Source: Calothrix sp. NIES-4105
Lineage (GTDB): Bacteria; Cyanobacteriota; Cyanobacteriia; Cyanobacteriales; Nostocaceae
DNA length: 64,000 nt
Direction: 5' to 3'
NCBI RefSeq assembly: GCF_002368415.1
Contig: NZ_AP018290.1
Location: forward strand, 5,345,614 to 5,409,613
The notes beneath the pieces were generated by a model. That model had not been told where the DNA came from and did not search any database. It was given only the letters and a program-made list of their open reading frames with translations. The translations under genes were made by a program, and so were the position numbers. Positions 56,319-64,000 of the stretch are shown piece by piece. Every line of letters begins with the position of its first letter. Position 1 is the first letter of the stretch.

Positions 56319-56492
56319 GGTCTGTGTCATTAATTCTGGGGTGTTGGTTTGCAACGGATTTTAACGGTGTCACTCCTGAATTATTTGTTAAAAACAAGGT
56401 CTGGGTATTTAAAATTACCTATCCGTTACATCCGTTCCAACAGGAGTTGCCAATCTTTCTACTCCCCAAAACTTATGACACAGACTACTAGT
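56313..56492. mobile_element. MITE-like element, copy 2
   Basis: This 180-base unit has the same inverted ends (ACTAGTGGTCTGTGTCATTA and TATGACACAGACTACTAGT) but an unrelated centre. Its right end overlaps the stop codon of the oligopeptidase gene (56488-56490), so the element supplies that stop. Confidence 0.75.
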
Positions 56493-58554
56493 TGTTTTTC
56501 AGCCAGGTGAGGACAAAGGCATATTCAAAGGCTAATTCTTTCAAACTTTCGTAACGTCCTGATGCACCACCATGTCCGGCGCCCATATTTGTTTTCAGCA
56601 GTAGAATATTATCGTCGGTTTTAAGTTCTCGGAGTTTTGCCGTCCATTTTGCGGGTTCCCAATATTTAACGCGCGGGTCGTTTAAACCTGCTGTAATTAG
56701 TAGATGGGGATATTGTTTTGCTTCTACGTTGTCGTAGGGGGAGTAAGATTTCATGTACTCGTAGTAAACTTTATCGTTGGGGTTGCCCCATTCATCCCAT
56801 TCAATGGCTGATAAAGGTAACGATGTATCAGCAATTGTTGTTACTACATCTACGAACGGTACATCCGCGACAACTACTTTGAAAAGGTCAGGACGCATGT
56901 TGATAACGGCGCCCATTAGTAAGCCACCTGCGCTACCACCAGAGATAGCAAGGTGTTGTGGGGATGTCCACTTTTGGTTGATTAAATATTCAGCGCAACT
57001 AATAAAGTCAGTGAAGGTGTTCTTTTTATTTAAGAACTTGCCGCTTTCATACCATTTTCGTCCAAATTCTCCACCTCCGCGAATATGGGCAATTGCAAAA
57101 ACAAATCCCCGTTCTAATAAGGGTAAGCGATTCGATGCAAATGTTGCTGGATAGGGATAACCATAAGAACCATACCCTGTTAAGAATAATGGATTTTGCC
57201 CATTTTTTGCTATACCTTTTTTATAAACAATCGAAATTGGTATTTTTGTGCCATCTTTAGCGGTAGCTGTAAGCATTTCGCTTTCGTATTGGGCTTTGTC
57301 GTATCCTCCTAGTACTTCAGTTTCTTTTTTTAATTCCCGCGCGTTTGTTTCCATGTCATACTCAAACACGGATGGAGGTGTGATTAATGAGGTGTAAGTA
57401 AATCGTAGAATATTGGTATTGAATTCTGGATTTATACCTTCAAAGAATCCATATGTAGGTTCAGGAAAAGTGATATTATGTGATTTATTCGTGTCTAAGT
57501 TTTGGACGGTGGCACAAGGTAAGCCGTTTACGCGCTCATAAATTACCAAGTGTTTGGCGAATAAGCTTATTCCCGATAGCATGACATCTTCACGATGAGG
57601 AATCACAGTTTCCCAGTTTTGCTTTGATGTTGAAGCAACGGGAGTTTTCATTAACTTAAAGTTGATTGCTTTATCGTTAGTAACAATGTAAAAGTAATCA
57701 CCATGATGGTCAATTTCATATTCTACACCTTGGACGCGCGCTTCAACGACTTGAAAGGCGCCTTTTAAGGGGTTATTAGCATCGATAAAATGAGCTTCGG
57801 ATGTAACTTGACTGCCCAAACTCATCACAATATAAGCATTGCTACGAGTTTTACCTACTGATAGAAAGTAGGAATCATCTGGCTCATAATGTATTAAAGT
57901 ATCTTCTTGTTGTGATTTTCCTAGTTGGTGACGGAAAAGCTTGAAAGGACGATTTGCTTCATCAACTTGTGTATAAAAAACTGTTTGATTATCATTTGCC
58001 CATGCAAAAGAATAATATGTTTCGGATATAGTTTCTGGATATAATTTGAATGTTTTTAAATCTAGAAAGTAAATTGTGTATCTTTCCGAACCATTGTTAT
58101 CAACAGCATACGCAAGTATTTCATGGTTAGGACTGACTTGAAAAACTCCTAAGCTAAAATACTCTTGTCCATCGGCAAGTTCGTTTTCATCGAGCAAAAT
58201 TTCTTCGGGCGCCTCTAAACTACCTTGTTTACGACAATGAATAGCATAAGCTTTACCAACTTCTGTACGCGAGTAATAATAATAATTATCTTTGCGAACT
58301 GGTACAGATAAATCAGTTTCTTTGATGCGGGAAAGAATTTCGTTATATAACTGCTGCTGTAAATCAGTAGTTGACTTCATTGCTTCTTCGGTGTAAGCAT
58401 TTTCAGCTTCGAGGTAAGCAGTTACTTGAGGGTTCTCGATATCGCGCATCCAAAAATAGTTGTCGATGCGACGGTCACCATGTAACTCTAAAACGTGTGG
58501 CTGTTTTTGGGCAACAGGTGGAGTCGATTGATTTTGCGTCATATTATCGTGCAT
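56488..58554 (-). CDS. ptrB: Oligopeptidase B-like prolyl oligopeptidase (S9A)
   Basis: This 688-residue serine peptidase has an N-terminal beta propeller (about 75-400; HGDRRIDNYFWMRDIENPQV at the start) and a C-terminal alpha/beta hydrolase domain. The triad is Ser in ISGGSAGGLLMGA, Asp in GLNDPRVKYWEP and His in NMGAGHGGASGRYE. HIRGGGEFGRKWYE is the usual oligopeptidase B loop. It hydrolyses short peptides, typically after basic residues, in the cytoplasm. Met5 is an alternative start. The stop codon lies inside the end of a MITE-like element. The membrane gene 58575-59327 is 20 bases upstream on the same strand, suggesting an operon. Confidence 0.95.
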   Translation of the reverse strand: MHDNMTQNQSTPPVAQKQPHVLELHGDRRIDNYFWMRDIENPQVTAYLEAENAYTEEAMKSTTDLQQQLYNEILSRIKETDLSVPVRKDNYYYYSRTEVGKAYAIHCRKQGSLEAPEEILLDENELADGQEYFSLGVFQVSPNHEILAYAVDNNGSERYTIYFLDLKTFKLYPETISETYYSFAWANDNQTVFYTQVDEANRPFKLFRHQLGKSQQEDTLIHYEPDDSYFLSVGKTRSNAYIVMSLGSQVTSEAHFIDANNPLKGAFQVVEARVQGVEYEIDHHGDYFYIVTNDKAINFKLMKTPVASTSKQNWETVIPHREDVMLSGISLFAKHLVIYERVNGLPCATVQNLDTNKSHNITFPEPTYGFFEGINPEFNTNILRFTYTSLITPPSVFEYDMETNARELKKETEVLGGYDKAQYESEMLTATAKDGTKIPISIVYKKGIAKNGQNPLFLTGYGSYGYPYPATFASNRLPLLERGFVFAIAHIRGGGEFGRKWYESGKFLNKKNTFTDFISCAEYLINQKWTSPQHLAISGGSAGGLLMGAVINMRPDLFKVVVADVPFVDVVTTIADTSLPLSAIEWDEWGNPNDKVYYEYMKSYSPYDNVEAKQYPHLLITAGLNDPRVKYWEPAKWTAKLRELKTDDNILLLKTNMGAGHGGASGRYESLKELAFEYAFVLTWLKNN

Positions 58555-58574
58555 TATAACCTTCCTAATAACGT

Positions 58575-59327
58575 CTATTCCTTAACCGCTTGTGTACCAC
58601 GTGCAAAAAGACGACAAAAACCAATTGCGGGAATAATTCCAATAATTAGCGCTGTGAGTCCCTGCTCGCACAAATACAATACTAAATCGCGGTAAACCTC
58701 TGGAATAGAATCTTGAGCTAGAGATAGTAACCATACCAAAAAACTGATCAACGCAAATGCTAGAGAGTTAATAAAGTTCCACCACCAAGATTGTTTGGTG
58801 TAGCGTCGCAATACTATCCATTGGAAAAAACTTATCCAGATTGCGGAGAAAATAAAGGCAGTAGTTGAGGCTATGGTTAGAATTATTATTTCTTCGGGTG
58901 TTAAATCACGATTTAAAGAAGCTCCGAATGTTTCGATGTACTCTCGCCAGACGTTAGAAACTTTGATGGCAGCTAACCAACCGAAGCTTGTTGCTAGCAA
59001 CCACCACCATCCAGAAATGTAACGGCGTACTACAATTGCTTGGTCGGCACCGAAAATTAGGGCAAAGATAGTTAAGCTGACATAAGTTCCCCAGGTGTAC
59101 CACAGTGTTTGAACTTCGGGAGTTGCCTTAACTATAAATTGTTCGTTTATGGTTTTTTCAATAGCGATGCTAGCGATACCACCCACAACCCAGCCGACGA
59201 TGGTCATTAGTACATAAGTCCAAAAAAACTTACGGCGCCTGTCGCGTGGTATCAATAGTGAGTGTTGTGGATGGGTGTCAGTTGGAGTTATATCAGGCTG
59301 TGGTGGGTTATTGGGGTCAGTTTGCAT
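58575..59327 (-). CDS. Multi-pass membrane protein, function unknown
   Basis: This 250-residue protein has a Pro-rich cytoplasmic start and about six hydrophobic helices. Two related segments (QAIVVRRYISGWWWLLATSF near 98 and FQWIVLRRYTKQSWWWNFIN near 167) point to an internal duplication. This 'WLVLRR' pattern is widespread in cyanobacterial membrane proteins of unknown role. It lies immediately upstream of the oligopeptidase gene and may be cotranscribed with it. Confidence 0.75.
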   Translation of the reverse strand: MQTDPNNPPQPDITPTDTHPQHSLLIPRDRRRKFFWTYVLMTIVGWVVGGIASIAIEKTINEQFIVKATPEVQTLWYTWGTYVSLTIFALIFGADQAIVVRRYISGWWWLLATSFGWLAAIKVSNVWREYIETFGASLNRDLTPEEIIILTIASTTAFIFSAIWISFFQWIVLRRYTKQSWWWNFINSLAFALISFLVWLLSLAQDSIPEVYRDLVLYLCEQGLTALIIGIIPAIGFCRLFARGTQAVKE

Positions 59328-59506
59328 AAAAATTTAAGTAAGTATTTAGTGTAATAGCTGACAAATTTAACCATAAAATCTTGATAAAGCAAATTTTTGA
59401 TTTTTCTTGAGCTGGAATTACTACAATTACAAGTGATGCTGGATAATGTATTAGCTTTCAGTCAATGCGACCATTCTCTAGTAAAAGAAATTAAGAAAAG
59501 TAACCT

Positions 59507-61294
59507 ATGCGAACTCATTATTGCGGCGAACTCCGTTCCGAACATATTGGAAAAACTGTCACCCTGTATGGATGGATAGATAGGCGCCGTGACCACGGAG
59601 GAGTAATATTTTTAGATTTACGCGACCGCGATGGCATCGTGCAAATAGTCAGCGACCCGCAGCGCACCCCAAATTCTTATGATGCCGCAAATGCTCTCCG
59701 TAGTGAGTACGTAGTAGAAATAGTCGGTAGGGTAACACAACGTCCTGATGAGTCATTAAACGAGCGTATCCCGACAGGTGAAGTGGAGATTTATGCCGAC
59801 AAAATAACACTTCTAAACGCTGTCCGCAAGCAGTTACCGTTTCAAGTATCGAGTGCGGATACAGACCCAGTACGAGAAGAAGTGCGGTTGAGGTATAGAT
59901 ATTTAGACTTACGACGCGAGAGAATGGCGAACAACATAAAATTGCGCCATCAAGTAGTCAAAGCAATGCGTCGCTACCTCGAAGACTGTGAAGGGTTTAT
60001 TGAGGTAGAAACCCCAGTTTTAACACGCTCAACTCCTGAAGGCGCCCGCGATTATATATTACCAAGTCGGGTCAACGCAGGAGAATGGTTTGCGCTGCCA
60101 CAGTCACCACAGTTGTTCAAACAAATCTTAATGGTATCTGGGTGCGATAGGTATTATCAAATCGCGCGTTGTTTCCGTGACGAAGATTTACGCGCGGACA
60201 GGCAACCCGAATTTACCCAGTTGGACATGGAAATGAGTTTCATGTCGCAACCGGAAATTATTAAGTTGAACGAAAAACTTGTTGGTCACATTTTCAAAAC
60301 TGTAAAAGGTATTGATTTGCAGCATCCCTTTCCTCAAATTACTTATGCCGAGGCAATGGATAAGTATGGCAGTGATAAACCTGATACTCGGTATGATTTA
60401 GAGCTTGTTAACGTTTCCGATATTCTCAAAGATAGTGGGTTTAAAGTATTTAACGAAGCCATTAAAAACGGCGGTATCGTGAAGATATTGCCTATAGCTA
60501 ATGGTAACGATGCCATTTCTAATGTTCGTATCAAACCAGGTGGAGATATATTTAGGGAAGCAAGTGAAGCAGGCGCCAAGGGTTTAGCGTATATTCGTGT
60601 GCGTGATAATGGAGAAATTGATACTATTGGTGCCATTAAAGACAACCTCACAGAAGAGCAAAAACAAGAAATTCTGAATCGTACAGGCGCCAAACCTGGT
60701 CACTTATTACTCTTCGGTGCAGGAGATGCTCCTACTGTAAATAAAACATTAGACAGGCTGCGTCAATTTTTCGCCAGAGAATTTAATTTAATCGACCCAG
60801 AGAAAATTAACTTACTATGGGTTGTAGATTTTCCAATGTTTGAGTGGAACGCTGATCAGAAAAGACTCGAAGCATTACACCACCCATTTACGGCGCCGCA
60901 CCCTGATGATATTAATGATTTGAAGACCGCGCGCGCGCAAGCTTACGACTTGGTGTTAAACGGGTTTGAAGTAGGTGGTGGAAGCCTTCGTATATACCAA
61001 CGCGACATTCAAGAGCAAGTTTTTGAAGCCATAGGACTTTCACCCGAAGAAGCGCAGGGTAAATTTGGTTTCTTACTAGAAGCATTTGAATATGGCACAC
61101 CTCCACATGGTGGTATCGCGTTTGGGGTAGACCGGATGGTGATGTTACTTGCTAGCGAAGAGTCAATACGTGATGTTATTGCTTTTCCAAAGACGCAGCA
61201 AGCAAGGTGTTTGTTGACAGAGGCGCCTTCCAGTGTGGATGCGAAGCAGCTTAAAGAGTTGCATGTAGCATCAACTTATAAACCTAAGCAGTAA
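59507..61294 (+). CDS. aspS: Aspartyl-tRNA synthetase
   Basis: This 595-residue bacterial-type class II synthetase charges tRNA-Asp (possibly also tRNA-Asn in organisms that use transamidation). The OB-fold anticodon domain is residues 1-105 ([20 protein letters not shown]). Class II motif 2 is in [20 protein letters not shown], the bacterial GAD insertion is about 290-420, and motif 3 is in [19 protein letters not shown]. The length is normal. It is divergent from the membrane gene at 58575-59327. Confidence 0.98.
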   Translation: MRTHYCGELRSEHIGKTVTLYGWIDRRRDHGGVIFLDLRDRDGIVQIVSDPQRTPNSYDAANALRSEYVVEIVGRVTQRPDESLNERIPTGEVEIYADKITLLNAVRKQLPFQVSSADTDPVREEVRLRYRYLDLRRERMANNIKLRHQVVKAMRRYLEDCEGFIEVETPVLTRSTPEGARDYILPSRVNAGEWFALPQSPQLFKQILMVSGCDRYYQIARCFRDEDLRADRQPEFTQLDMEMSFMSQPEIIKLNEKLVGHIFKTVKGIDLQHPFPQITYAEAMDKYGSDKPDTRYDLELVNVSDILKDSGFKVFNEAIKNGGIVKILPIANGNDAISNVRIKPGGDIFREASEAGAKGLAYIRVRDNGEIDTIGAIKDNLTEEQKQEILNRTGAKPGHLLLFGAGDAPTVNKTLDRLRQFFAREFNLIDPEKINLLWVVDFPMFEWNADQKRLEALHHPFTAPHPDDINDLKTARAQAYDLVLNGFEVGGGSLRIYQRDIQEQVFEAIGLSPEEAQGKFGFLLEAFEYGTPPHGGIAFGVDRMVMLLASEESIRDVIAFPKTQQARCLLTEAPSSVDAKQLKELHVASTYKPKQ

Positions 61295-61587
61295 ACATTG
61301 ATTGCAAAATAGGCTTCTTGTAGAGCTTCTTACAAACCTTCTTGTGGAACGGGCATCCCCGCCCGTCCCAAATGTAAGGGTTTTTGTTTTAAGAGGATGT
61401 TTTAAAAGTCAAAGAAAGTATATATTTACCACAGAGACACAGAGTTCACAGAGAGAGGAGTGTGAGAGCTTTAAAATTGGCGCCTAATCCCAGAATTAAT
61501 TACCGTAGGGTGCGTGACGCCTTTGAAAAAATTTGAGCGTTATGAAAAGACTTGTAGCGTCACGCATCGGCACGCGGCGCCATAACG
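61295..61587. repeat. Repeat-dense gap downstream of aspS
   Basis: It contains CTTCTTGTAGAG-like short repeats, the GGAACGGGCATCC hairpin (61346-61369), the ACCACAGAGACACAGAG repeat (61425-61460) and an inverted repeat TGCGTGACGC...GCGTCACGCA (61511-61566). Four unrelated repeat families are stacked within 300 bases. No gene is present. Confidence 0.65.
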
Positions 61588-61764
61588 ATGACACAAAAAA
61601 TGAAAATTATCTATTACATTGCTAGCTTAATTAGTTTTAAATCAAAGGATGACTTATTTGATTACCAACTCGAAAATAACCCACGCTTTTTAGCACGCAT
61701 TGAAAAAGCACGGCAAAGTTTGCGTGAGGGAAAAGGAGTCAAGCTAGAAGACTTAGACTTTTAA
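61588..61764 (+). CDS. Small antitoxin-like peptide without a partner toxin
   Basis: A 58-residue frame. The C-terminal half (NPRFLARIEKARQSLREGKG, VKLEDLDF) strongly resembles the tail of Phd/YefM- or RelB-type antitoxins, which wraps the toxin. The N-terminal part (MTQKMKIIYYIASLISFKSK) lacks the usual DNA-binding fold. No toxin gene follows. It may be a remnant of a toxin-antitoxin pair or a short regulator. Confidence 0.5.
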   Translation: MTQKMKIIYYIASLISFKSKDDLFDYQLENNPRFLARIEKARQSLREGKGVKLEDLDF

Positions 61765-61800
61765 ATCAATTAAAATGTACTATTAGTGTGTAACCTATTG

Positions 61801-61823
61801 TGGAGCGGGCATCCAGCTTGCCT
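61801..61823. repeat. GGAGCGGGCATCC repeat, partial
   Basis: A decayed member of the GGAGCGGGCATCCTTGCCCGCC family in the gap between the antitoxin-like gene and the next one. Confidence 0.5.
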
Positions 61824-61894
61824 CTATAGAATTATTGTTGATTTTTACAAAAAGCTTAATAATTATACAGAGTAAGCTGCGTTAGGAGGTTAAA

Positions 61895-62515
61895 ATGGCT
61901 TTCAGTAGTTATAAAACAATTAGTCGTGTTCTTAAAGAATATCAAGTTTCATACGTAGAATCAAATTTTATGGGTGAAGCTGAGTTTAAAGTTTCCGATT
62001 ATTTTCGTGATGACTTAGAAACAGTTATGCGCGAAGGAGTTGTTAATAACTCAGAATACGCTATCTGCGAAAATTTAATATATCCAGTTTTAAAAGAAGT
62101 TTGGAAACACTACAGCAGGAAGTTTACTTTGTGGAGCCATGAATTTCTTGATTATAACGAAAAGTTAAGTGGTTATCCTGAATATATTATTGCTAAACGG
62201 TCATCTTTAGGAAAAGTTGTATTCGACAAGCCATATTTTATACTTATAGAAGCAAAGCAAGATGATTTTGAGGGTGGTTGGGCACAATGTCTAGCCGAGA
62301 TGATAGCTGCTCAGAGATTAAATGGAGAGTTTAATATAACTTTATTCGGTATTGTTTCTAATGGCGCCACTTGGGAGTTTGGTAAGTTGGAAGCTAATAG
62401 GTTTACTAAAAATATCACTCCTTATACTATTTATGAGCTAGATAGATTATTTGCAGCAGTTAATTATGTTTTCCAACAATCTGAGTCACAGCTAGATAAT
62501 TTACTAGTTGCTTAG
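61895..62515 (+). CDS. Predicted PD-(D/E)XK-type nuclease-like protein
   Basis: This 206-residue protein shows the core pattern of restriction-endonuclease-like folds: SGYPEYIIAK, then a beta strand KPYFILIEAKQDD with the Glu-x-Lys pair, followed by helix GGWAQCLAEMIAAQRLNG and FGIVSNGATWEFGKLEANRF. Such proteins in cyanobacteria are hypothetical, perhaps related to type I restriction subunits or Uma2-like proteins. An AGGAGG site 6 bases before the ATG (GTTAGGAGGTTAAAATG) supports the start. The role is unknown. Confidence 0.7.
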   Translation: MAFSSYKTISRVLKEYQVSYVESNFMGEAEFKVSDYFRDDLETVMREGVVNNSEYAICENLIYPVLKEVWKHYSRKFTLWSHEFLDYNEKLSGYPEYIIAKRSSLGKVVFDKPYFILIEAKQDDFEGGWAQCLAEMIAAQRLNGEFNITLFGIVSNGATWEFGKLEANRFTKNITPYTIYELDRLFAAVNYVFQQSESQLDNLLVA

Positions 62516-62546
62516 AGTTAGTTTTTTATAAACTTAAACCCGCGCG

Positions 62547-62570
62547 CCCCTAGCAACTAGGGGTTTTCTT
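62547..62570 (+). terminator. Intrinsic terminator after 61895-62515
   Basis: A 7-bp stem (CCCCTAG with CTAGGGG) and 3-base loop followed by TTTTCTT, 32 bases after the stop. Confidence 0.8.
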
Positions 62571-62585
62571 AATCCATTATAAGTT

Positions 62586-62867
62586 ATGGACACTATTGTT
62601 TATCCTGGTTACATCTGTTTAGTGCTTCGGTTAAAAAACCGCTGGCACAATCTTTGTGGCGAAACTTTCTATAACCCTTACAATTTCCCAATTTATAAAC
62701 TTGAAGATTTATTTCTTTTTCTTGGTTTGACCATGAAGGAAGTTGCGAATGAACTCAGAAAAATCAATAATGCGGCGCCGGTTATTACAAGCGCTGATAT
62801 CGTTGAAAGAAAGTACTACTATTGTGGTACTGAGTGGGACGATGTTAAACGTACTTTGCGAGAATAA
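62586..62867 (+). CDS. Small hypothetical protein
   Basis: This 93-residue protein has no recognised family. It has an aromatic N-terminal half (CLVLRLKNRWHNLCGETFYN), a helix (FLFLGLTMKEVANELRKINN) and a short charged tail with ADIVERKYYYCGTEWDD. Two Cys in the N-terminal half and one near the C-terminus are present. It starts right after a terminator, so it would need its own promoter in a very short space. Confidence 0.5.
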   Translation: MDTIVYPGYICLVLRLKNRWHNLCGETFYNPYNFPIYKLEDLFLFLGLTMKEVANELRKINNAAPVITSADIVERKYYYCGTEWDDVKRTLRE

Positions 62868-62931
62868 TTAGGTATTGGGCGCCTTGATCCTCATTTACAA
62901 AGAAAGAATTTTTTACAAAGATTTAAATTGT

Positions 62932-62956
62932 GAGACGTGATATATCACGTCTCTAC
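62932..62956. repeat. GAGACGTGATATATCACGTCTC palindrome
   Basis: A perfect palindrome of the GTAGAGACG family between convergent genes, likely a bidirectional transcription end. Confidence 0.7.
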
Positions 62957-62960
62957 ATAA

Positions 62961-63878
62961 TCAACTTGATAGTTGATTTAACCAACTTACCAAATCCTCT
63001 ATGGTTGTAAAGTCTAATAAAGCTTCTGCTAAATCTTCTAACTGGGTAACTGTAAGACTGCGAATGCGTTCTTCTACGTCTGGCGCCATCAAACCAATTT
63101 TGCGGTTAAGCAGACGCATGACTAGTTCTAACTTTCCTTCTTGTCTACCTTGTAACTGCCAACTGGTGACGATTTCCATAACTGCCTCCTGTTTAACTGG
63201 TTCTAGTTTAACTATTTCTGATTGGAAAATTTGTTCTTCTGCTTCGTTTAGCTTGAGGTAGGTATCTACAAACCCTGAAACCATTTTCGTTCGTGCTTTG
63301 TCGAGGCGCAAAGTTGATAACAAGCGCAAACACTCAAACTTGACTATTGGACGGTCAGATGGCGCCATATCCATTTTAGCCATAAAGGCAGCAGCTACAG
63401 GATTTTGTTTCTGTAAAAAACTGCGCCAGTTCAATTGATTGAGTTGAACTACTTCAAAATTGAATACATTAACTGTTTTATCCGGAAAATCAACACTATA
63501 TATGTTTGATTGGAGTGTGCGTGGATTGTCGTAAGATAAAACGGCAATTGAATACACGGGTAATGCGTGTTTTTGAGATAACAGAGCAAAATAATAGTAC
63601 ATTCTTCGCTCGAACTTATTTTGTTTATATGATTGATTTTCAATGTGAATCAAGAATTCTCCATCTTTGTTAGAGAAGCGCGCTTTTGCCAATATATCGG
63701 TTATATATTCCTCTCCTTCGGTAACATCAGTAAATATTTCTTTATCCAAAAATTCTATTGAGAATATGTCTGTATAAGCTAGCACCTGTGGTACAAATAG
63801 TTCTAGAAACTCGATAAAAAATGTCGTAATTAGCTCTTTGAAGAGTCTATCGTGGTCAATCATACTGATATTAGTCAA
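62961..63878 (-). CDS. Rpn-family PD-(D/E)XK nuclease/transposase-like protein with DUF4351
   Basis: This 305-residue protein begins HDRLFKELITTFFIEFLELF, the usual start of Rpn/YhgA-like recombination-promoting nucleases. The catalytic core is in ITDILAKARF and EFLIHIENQSYKQNKFERRM, where Asp and Glu-x-Gln replace the standard D...ExK. The C-terminal 60 residues (LVMRLLNRKIGLMAPDVEER, then LTVTQLEDLAEALLDFTTIE) are a DUF4351 domain. Such genes are highly multiplied in filamentous cyanobacteria. They may promote RecA-independent recombination. Confidence 0.88.
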   Translation of the reverse strand: MTNISMIDHDRLFKELITTFFIEFLELFVPQVLAYTDIFSIEFLDKEIFTDVTEGEEYITDILAKARFSNKDGEFLIHIENQSYKQNKFERRMYYYFALLSQKHALPVYSIAVLSYDNPRTLQSNIYSVDFPDKTVNVFNFEVVQLNQLNWRSFLQKQNPVAAAFMAKMDMAPSDRPIVKFECLRLLSTLRLDKARTKMVSGFVDTYLKLNEAEEQIFQSEIVKLEPVKQEAVMEIVTSWQLQGRQEGKLELVMRLLNRKIGLMAPDVEERIRSLTVTQLEDLAEALLDFTTIEDLVSWLNQLSS

Positions 63879-64000
63879 TCAATAATATGATTTTATCAAG
63901 ATTAGGTATACAATCTAAATTTTAAAATTATAAATATTCGTTCAAATAGCTAAAAATTATGTTTTATGAAAATTATAATATTTTAAAAAGAGTGAGTTAA
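63879..64000. other. Terminal AT-rich sequence
   Basis: Bases after the Rpn-family start are AT-rich with no recognised gene; they presumably contain its promoter. Confidence 0.4.

Overview
The window is chromosomal DNA from a filamentous, heterocyst-forming cyanobacterium (Nostocales; Calothrix/Rivularia/Tolypothrix-like, genus not resolvable from sequence alone). Evidence: RNA polymerase beta' is split into rpoC1 and rpoC2 in the cyanobacterial order rpsT-tatD-rpoB-rpoC1-rpoC2, a hetC-hetP differentiation locus is present, and intergenic spaces carry the short tandem repeats (STRRs) and hairpin repeats typical of this order. The genomic signature is odd: the usual cyanobacterial HIP1 octamer GCGATCGC was seen only once, while the palindrome GGCGCC occurs roughly 95 times (counted by eye), far above the four or so expected.

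Layout. 1-2.4 kb: truncated TPR protein, ECF-like sigma factor, glyoxalase-fold membrane protein. 2.4-10.3 kb: a peptide-export island. A double-glycine leader peptide, a HlyD-type adaptor and two paralogous Ser/Thr kinases form one leftward operon; the C39 peptidase ABC exporter is divergent. 10.3-12.3 kb: universal stress protein and hisD. 13.8-15.5 kb: secreted GH5 cellulase with a CBM2 module. 15.6-27.1 kb: rpoC2, rpoC1, rpoB, tatD, rpsT. 28-29.7 kb: a coiled-coil membrane protein and a lipoprotein. 29.9-41.1 kb: a cellulose synthesis and export operon (OprB-like porin with FNQLLN repeats, TPR scaffold, GH8 cellulase, BcsB, BcsA with PilZ). 41.4-44.6 kb: GIY-YIG-like protein and a GH116 glycosidase. 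45.3-52.1 kb: heterocyst locus hetC, a drastically shortened HlyD-like protein, hetP and a PpiC/SurA-like protein, with an NtcA-type box before hetC and a HetR-type palindrome between hetC and hetP. 52.1-53.9 kb: a TnpB-only IS605-type element with a divergent ribbon-helix-helix gene. 53.9-61.3 kb: LD-carboxypeptidase, a duplicated-domain protein, two MITE-like repeats, oligopeptidase B, a membrane protein and aspS. 61.5-64 kb: small accessory genes including an orphan antitoxin-like peptide and two PD-(D/E)XK-type proteins.

How the genes connect. Two C39-type ABC exporters lie 35 kb apart, each with a substituted ATPase motif, in a pattern that is partly complementary. The peptide operon couples a secreted double-glycine peptide to kinases. 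The cellulose genes encode a complete envelope-spanning route in which the BcsC role appears divided between a TPR protein and a separate porin. No tRNA, rRNA or CRISPR array was recognised.
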